A stretch of 64,000 bases of DNA from an uncultured bacterium (GTDB lineage Bacteria > Cyanobacteriota > Vampirovibrionia > Gastranaerophilales > Gastranaerophilaceae): NCBI GenBank assembly GCA_902779645.1, contig CACZCH010000001.1, positions 49,537 through 113,536 of the forward strand, in the 5' to 3' direction. This document shows, in pieces, positions 59,741 through 64,000 of the stretch. The translations under genes and the position numbers were made by a program. The stretch's first letter is position 1, and each line of letters starts with the position of its first letter. The notes beneath the pieces were generated by a model. That model had not been told where the DNA came from. It was given only the letters and a program-made list of their open reading frames with translations, and did not search any database.

Positions 59741-59812
59741 TATTCAGCACTCTTATTAAAGCTAAATTTGTAAATTTTTGTAACAATTTTAATCATTTTA
59801 CTGCAATAACTC

Positions 59813-59839
59813 TAAAGTTTAAAAAAAAAATGCCGTTAT
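59813..59839 (+). promoter_or_regulatory. sigma-28 (FliA/SigD-type) promoter, copy 2
   Basis: TAAAGTTT (59813-59820), exactly 11 nt (ten A and a T), GCCGTTAT (59832-59839). It differs from copy 1 only at one position in the -10 element. TTGTAACAATTTT lies at 59778-59790, again upstream of the -35 element. Confidence 0.75.
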
Positions 59840-59863
59840 ATCTCATATAAGGAGAATTAATTA

Positions 59864-60454
59864 ATGGCAGAAGATTTTAAGTCAACTAATAAAAAAGAAC
59901 CTGCACAACAAGAAAATGCTCAAGTTCAAGAAGAACATCAAGGTGGCAAGGTTATAGATGAAGCTAATTATGCAATACGTGCTCCGAAAGAAAAAGGACC
60001 TTCTGCTGTTGGAAGAGGTGGTGATCCTTTATTCAGAAGAATTCATGCAACAACTGAACAATTAAATGAATTATTGCAGGAAACTCAAACCGTTCAGGAT
60101 TGGGTACAGCGTGAAACTTGTAATAATACGGCACTATCTTGTTTGGAGGATGCCGGACTGAAAGAAGACTATTTTGCAATAAAGGACGGATTCGGAGAAT
60201 ACGGTAAAATTACATTGATGGGATTTAAGACTCCAATGGGAGTTGAGATTCCGAGATTAAAAATTTATGATACAAACGGTGAAGTTATAGAAGTTCTTAC
60301 AGGTCCTATGGCAATTGATGAACTGAGTAAAAGAGCTTTGGCTTACAGAAATACTATTAACGGATATGAAGCTGTGCCATTGGAAGGTAATGCTCCTGCG
60401 GAAGAAGGGGTTATCTCAGATTATACCGGTAATCCGGATGATTATACTACTTAG
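59864..60454 (+). CDS. hypothetical protein under a sigma-28 promoter (196 aa)
   Basis: 196 residues, soluble. The first 50 are disordered and Gln/Glu/Lys-rich. KGPSAVGRGGDPLFRRIHAT begins a helical segment (QLNELLQETQTVQDWVQRET), and the C-terminal third has a small beta-rich part (YGKITLMGFKTPMGVEIPRL, then IYDTNGEVIEVLTGPMAIDE). No membrane segment, no recognised family. Ribosome site aaggag at 59850-59855. Its promoter matches that of the 48066 gene, so both are probably targets of the flagellar sigma factor. The stop overlaps the convergent ATPase gene by 8 bp. Confidence 0.65.
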   Translation: MAEDFKSTNKKEPAQQENAQVQEEHQGGKVIDEANYAIRAPKEKGPSAVGRGGDPLFRRIHATTEQLNELLQETQTVQDWVQRETCNNTALSCLEDAGLKEDYFAIKDGFGEYGKITLMGFKTPMGVEIPRLKIYDTNGEVIEVLTGPMAIDELSKRALAYRNTINGYEAVPLEGNAPAEEGVISDYTGNPDDYTT

Positions 60455-63398
60455 TCTTTTTTAGAACAATGCCGTTAACTTTGCAAAAAGAGGTTAAAAC
60501 CGATAAATCTTCTTTTATGGCATTTGTTAAATGCGGATGTGATGAAACAATCGGAACATCTTTTGCCAGCTGATACATTTTCAGTGTTTGTTTAATATAC
60601 GCAGCCCTGAGAGAAGATTTTGGAAGTGCAAGTTCTTGATAGTATTTTGCATACAAAAGATAGCATTTAACTAAAATATTTTGTAAATCAAATTGTTTTG
60701 CTATAAAAATAGCTTTTTCAATATAAACTTTTGCAGATTCAAAGTCTTGTTTAGCAATGTATATTTCACCAATCAATTTGTTAAATATAGAGACAAAATA
60801 ATAGTTATTAACATTAGGACTTTGAGCAATATCCAATGCTTTTGTTGCAATATCAAGCGCTGATTGAGCACCTTTTGTAACTAATCTTAGTTCTGCAATC
60901 AAATACCAAGATAAAAGAACTCCGGTTGCAACTTTTTCTTTTGCAAAATATGAAACCTGTTCATCTAAAATTTCCAAAGCTCGTTTTTTGTCATTTTTAA
61001 TGCTTAATATTTTTGCAAGCAAAGTTTTTAGGATATTTTTTGTAAAATTATCATTAACATTGTTTGCATAAGCAGTGACATTAAATAATTCCGTTATTGC
61101 GCAGTCATAGTCTTTTTTGATGAATTTATTGATTATATCAATAAAGTTCCATCTTGAAACAATAAATGAATCCATACTTTCCAGAGTGTATTCTTGAAGC
61201 ATATCATTAAGGATTTTCTGAGAAGTGTTAACATCACCTTTTATAGAGTTTACAAGAGCCAAAGACAAATTCGCTTTGCAAAGTGTAATTGTATCAGTAA
61301 TTTTATTTTTCTCTATGATATCAAAAATTACTTTTATAATATCAAAAGCTCTATTATCGCCTTGGAATGTAAGTGATTCTGCTAAATCAAAATATACATT
61401 AAGCCACAAATCATATAAATCATTTATGGAAATCACAGCAGTATTTTTACCTTTTATCAGATATTTTTGAAGAGCCGGCATAACTTCATTATCAATGAGA
61501 TTAACTGTTTGTCCGTAATTTCCTAGTCGTACAAGTGGTCGAACCTTTTTAGATTTTACCAGTGCTTTTTCAAATTCAGCATTATCGGGTATTTTATCAA
61601 GTACTGCATCAGTACATTCAATTGTGCCCCAATAATTACCTTTCTTCATAGAAGCTGATGCTAAATATCCGAGCAAATCTATTTGCTCAAATTCTTCATT
61701 ATCATCAAGCATCATTAAAGCTTTTTGAAGATAATCAAATGCTGAATCGCAATCAATAGGTTCTAATAATTTACCGACTCTGGTATAAATATTTTTCTTA
61801 ATTTTTTGATAATATGGACTTGTTTTGTGTTCAATAAGCTTAAGAGACTGTTTTTGAGCTATAATGTAGAGTCCGATATCACCTATATAAGATGCTTGTT
61901 TCATAAGCATAGTCCATATCTCAAATGATTGGTCATTATTATTTAGTTTTTGTACTATATATCCTAATAAAGCAATTGAGGATTGCTTATAAATACTTAT
62001 CAGTTCATATAAAATATTTATTATTTCTTCAAAAATTTCATCATTCTTTACAAAAGATACTATTGTTTTCCAAATGTCATTGCTCTTAAATTCAAGCGCA
62101 AGATTATTTATTTGAGTGATAAATCCTTTATTAACAAGAGTTTCAATGATTCTTTCGAATTCACTTTCCGAATTATTATCAAAATTTTCAAGCATTGCAG
62201 GATAAAATTTTGAGCCTAATACAGACATTGCCATAAGCATTCTGTATGCCGGAAAATCTTCCTGTCTTAAAATACTTAGTCTTGTATCCATAACGGATTC
62301 AAGAGATGTATATGTAAGATGGTTCAAGTTATTCCTTGTAATATCTTTATAAAGCATCACCATTTGTTCTACAAAAGCAGGATTTCCGCCAGATATTTTT
62401 GCAGATAATTCTATAAAATCTTTTCCGATTTCGATATCTTTATATTGAGTTATTAATGCATCAATTTGATTTTTTGAAAAAGGTGCCAAATTTATGTCTT
62501 TATAATTTTGGATATCTAAAAGCGGGGATTTAATTCTTCCAAGACCTGGTTTTGGGTCTTTAGACAGAATTATAAATTTACATCTTTGTAAAACATATTC
62601 GTCTTTTAGCAGTTCTTTTATAAAATCATAAGACATTCCGTCTATTTGTTCAATGTTATCTATTACAAAGATGGTTTTAATTTTTTCAATAATTGTAAGA
62701 ATAACTTTTTTAAGCATTATAAAAGATTTTGCTTTGTTTTGATAAATATTTTCGAATTTATCAATATTTTCGGGATACAAAAAATTTAACAAATCCAATA
62801 TTTCAGAGTTGGATAAAGTTGGGAAATCTTGACGAAAGAATCTTATTGAATTCTTTTTTAGCTGTAACGTATCCGGACAAAAATTATTAATATTAAAAAA
62901 GTTTAATAATACATCTTGGAAATAACCGAATGGAGAAAGCTGTGTGATTTGAGTGCATGTGCCTGTCAGCCAAATAAGATTAGAGTTTTTTAAATCATTT
63001 ATTACATATCTTAAGATTAAATTTTTTCCTGTTCCGCTGTCTCCGTTAATCGATATGACAGAAGTATCTGCATCTTTTATGGCTTCTGTTAACAGAGTTT
63101 TGACTTTTTGTTGAGAAAAAGCTTCTGAAGAAAAATTAAAGTTTGTTTGTTTTTTTACAATATCACTTTCTTTAACAAACTCAACACCGCATTTACGGCA
63201 CTTTTTTGAATCAGGCAGATTTGCACTTCCGCACTCTGTACATATTTTAATTAATTGAGTATGGCATCTGGAACACTCTGTTGCTCTAATAGTGTTAATG
63301 TTTCCGCACGATTTACAAACAATAGCTACTCTAGTCCCGCAGTTTGGACATTTTAAAGTATTACCGTTTATTTCACTTTTACATTTAGGACACTGCAT
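60447..63398 (-). CDS. zinc-ribbon / AAA-type ATPase / TPR regulatory protein (983 aa)
   Basis: 983 residues. The first 71 hold four CxxC-type zinc ribbons (MQCPKCKSEI, CPNCGTRVAIVCKSCG, CSRCHTQLIKICTECG, CRKCGVEF). Residues 90-400 form a STAND/AAA-like NTPase: Walker A GDSGTGKN at 119-126 and Walker B-like TIFVIDNIEQIDG at about 248. The C-terminal 550 residues are helical TPR-like repeats (SALDIATKALDIAQSPNVNN; AKVYIEKAIFIAKQFDLQNI). The architecture resembles ATP-dependent regulators of the MalT/LuxR or guanylate-cyclase-associated type but without a DNA-binding end. It lies 14 bp downstream of the HTH gene, so they form one operon. Confidence 0.8.
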   Translation of the reverse strand: MQCPKCKSEINGNTLKCPNCGTRVAIVCKSCGNINTIRATECSRCHTQLIKICTECGSANLPDSKKCRKCGVEFVKESDIVKKQTNFNFSSEAFSQQKVKTLLTEAIKDADTSVISINGDSGTGKNLILRYVINDLKNSNLIWLTGTCTQITQLSPFGYFQDVLLNFFNINNFCPDTLQLKKNSIRFFRQDFPTLSNSEILDLLNFLYPENIDKFENIYQNKAKSFIMLKKVILTIIEKIKTIFVIDNIEQIDGMSYDFIKELLKDEYVLQRCKFIILSKDPKPGLGRIKSPLLDIQNYKDINLAPFSKNQIDALITQYKDIEIGKDFIELSAKISGGNPAFVEQMVMLYKDITRNNLNHLTYTSLESVMDTRLSILRQEDFPAYRMLMAMSVLGSKFYPAMLENFDNNSESEFERIIETLVNKGFITQINNLALEFKSNDIWKTIVSFVKNDEIFEEIINILYELISIYKQSSIALLGYIVQKLNNNDQSFEIWTMLMKQASYIGDIGLYIIAQKQSLKLIEHKTSPYYQKIKKNIYTRVGKLLEPIDCDSAFDYLQKALMMLDDNEEFEQIDLLGYLASASMKKGNYWGTIECTDAVLDKIPDNAEFEKALVKSKKVRPLVRLGNYGQTVNLIDNEVMPALQKYLIKGKNTAVISINDLYDLWLNVYFDLAESLTFQGDNRAFDIIKVIFDIIEKNKITDTITLCKANLSLALVNSIKGDVNTSQKILNDMLQEYTLESMDSFIVSRWNFIDIINKFIKKDYDCAITELFNVTAYANNVNDNFTKNILKTLLAKILSIKNDKKRALEILDEQVSYFAKEKVATGVLLSWYLIAELRLVTKGAQSALDIATKALDIAQSPNVNNYYFVSIFNKLIGEIYIAKQDFESAKVYIEKAIFIAKQFDLQNILVKCYLLYAKYYQELALPKSSLRAAYIKQTLKMYQLAKDVPIVSSHPHLTNAIKEDLSVLTSFCKVNGIVLKKTK

Positions 63399-63412
63399 TT
63401 TATAACAAACAC

Positions 63413-64000
63413 CTATACTAAATCTGTTAATTCTTTTAATACTTTTATAACTTCTTGCCTTGATAGATTAAGTTGATCGGCAATAGTATTAATAGTTAAG
63501 TTTTGTTTATATTTAAGATTAAATATTTCCAATACATGATTATCAGGATTTTTCTTATCGGCTTGAACTAAATTTGAAAGAATAGCATTTTTGTCGAGTT
63601 CTTCTTCCGGTTCAAACTCATTAAAATTAAATATCGAATAATCAGTTTTTTTATCTTCTTTTTCTGTACTATTCAAAGCATTTTCATTAATTAACGAATC
63701 GTCGATTGATAGATTGTCATTGCCGTCTAAATCAATATCGAAAGAATTTAATTCTTCAGTGTCGGATTTTGCAATGCTTAATTCGGAATCTGTCTCATCC
63801 TCCGATAAATAAAAATCATTTAAATCATTTTCAATTATATCCGTCGGTTCAAGAGCTTCTTCATTTTGTTCAAGGTTTAAAGTTTCCTCTTCAAAATCAA
63901 CCTCAGAGCTATTGTCTGCAATGATTTCTGAGAAATCTTCCGTCGACTCAAGAGCTTCTTCATTTTGCTCAAGGTTTAAAGTTTCCTCTTCAAAATCAAT
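63413..64000 (-). CDS. acidic-repeat protein with C-terminal helix-turn-helix (5' cut by window)
   Basis: At least 195 residues, open to the window edge in the same frame. The visible N-terminal part is acidic and repeated: VDFEEETLNLEQNEEALE occurs twice with a 33-residue period. A further Asp/Glu/Ser-rich linker follows. The last 60 residues contain YKQNLTINTIADQLNLSRQE followed by VIKVLKELTDLV, a helix-turn-helix of the sigma/DeoR-like type. Probably a DNA-binding regulator with an acidic tail. A TTG at 63676 is not the real start. It lies 14 bp upstream of the zinc-ribbon ATPase gene, forming an operon. Confidence 0.65.
   Translation of the reverse strand: MDFEEETLNLEQNEEALESTEDFSEIIADNSSEVDFEEETLNLEQNEEALEPTDIIENDLNDFYLSEDETDSELSIAKSDTEELNSFDIDLDGNDNLSIDDSLINENALNSTEKEDKKTDYSIFNFNEFEPEEELDKNAILSNLVQADKKNPDNHVLEIFNLKYKQNLTINTIADQLNLSRQEVIKVLKELTDLV
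63841..64000. repeat. 99-bp in-frame tandem repeat in the acidic HTH gene
   Basis: A 60-nt block beginning ccgtcggttcaagagcttct (63841) recurs from 63940 as ccgtcgactcaagagcttct with about three mismatches over 60 bases. The period is 99 bp (33 codons), keeping the frame. More copies may lie beyond the window. Confidence 0.85.

Noticed and set aside
1..64000. CRISPR array, prophage, intact insertion sequence, tRNA or rRNA
   Set aside because: No spaced direct repeats, integrase, capsid, transposase or RNA-gene signatures were seen; repeats found are short and dispersed or simple tandem.

Overview
The window is AT-rich and densely coded on both strands. Several things together point to a gut-type Gastranaerophilales bacterium (Melainabacteria/Vampirovibrionia, the non-photosynthetic sister lineage of Cyanobacteria). 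These are the protein style, the many lineage-type unknown proteins carrying a short 'F-K-G'-like signature, a protein beginning MGMAASQAR, a sodium-pumping decarboxylase, and a FliW-CsrA pair. This assignment is inference from gene content; there is no rRNA in the window. I found no tRNA, rRNA, CRISPR array or intact insertion sequence.

Layout. 1-4.1 kb: end of an aldo/keto reductase, an iron-sulfur flavoprotein plus acetyltransferase pair, a repeat-bearing gap, a frameshifted MBL-fold gene, a possible RHH/NifX-like fusion and a DNA glycosylase. 4.3-9.5 kb: two large FKG-signature membrane proteins, an SGNH hydrolase and an exported protein. 9.5-13.7 kb: biotin ligase and the three Na+-decarboxylase subunits (gamma, alpha, beta), a self-contained biotin-dependent sodium pump. 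13.8-16.4 kb: a folded RNA leader and an 802-residue unknown. 16.5-24.5 kb: flavin reductase-rubredoxin, rpmI-rplT, a small FKG protein behind a poly-C promoter, a GGDEF/degenerate HD-GYP protein, folP, a histidine kinase, queH and a VKOR-DsbA fusion. 24.6-32.4 kb: a 785-residue unknown, gshB, a TPR protein, fliW-csrA with two unknown followers, and der.

32.5-42.2 kb: nadB-nadC, a radical SAM protein, a 700-bp repeat island, a lineage-specific coiled-coil protein, a GH38 mannosidase and a muralytic-like protein. 42.4-51.7 kb: an inactive M48-like protein, TerC/DUF475, a CCA-type nucleotidyltransferase, a glycosyltransferase, an SPFH protein, small unknowns and lysA-cdaA-yitT. 51.8-64 kb: glgC, a DMT exporter, rplS-ylqF, a third FKG membrane protein, a TPR lipoprotein with lgt, a zinc alcohol dehydrogenase, an unknown 196-residue protein, and a zinc-ribbon/ATPase/TPR protein downstream of an acidic-repeat HTH protein cut by the window edge.

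How it fits together. Two unknown genes (48066 and 59864) sit behind near-perfect sigma-28 (flagellar) promoters, and fliW-csrA lies in the same window, so a flagellar or flagellum-derived regulatory programme is likely. Several housekeeping genes begin exactly 6 nt after a -10 box, which suggests leaderless mRNAs. The most unusual material is the FKG-signature protein family, the folded leader at 13826-13997, and several short recurrent motifs (ATTTACCCC, TTGTAACAA, 'ccctcgccc...') concentrated between genes.
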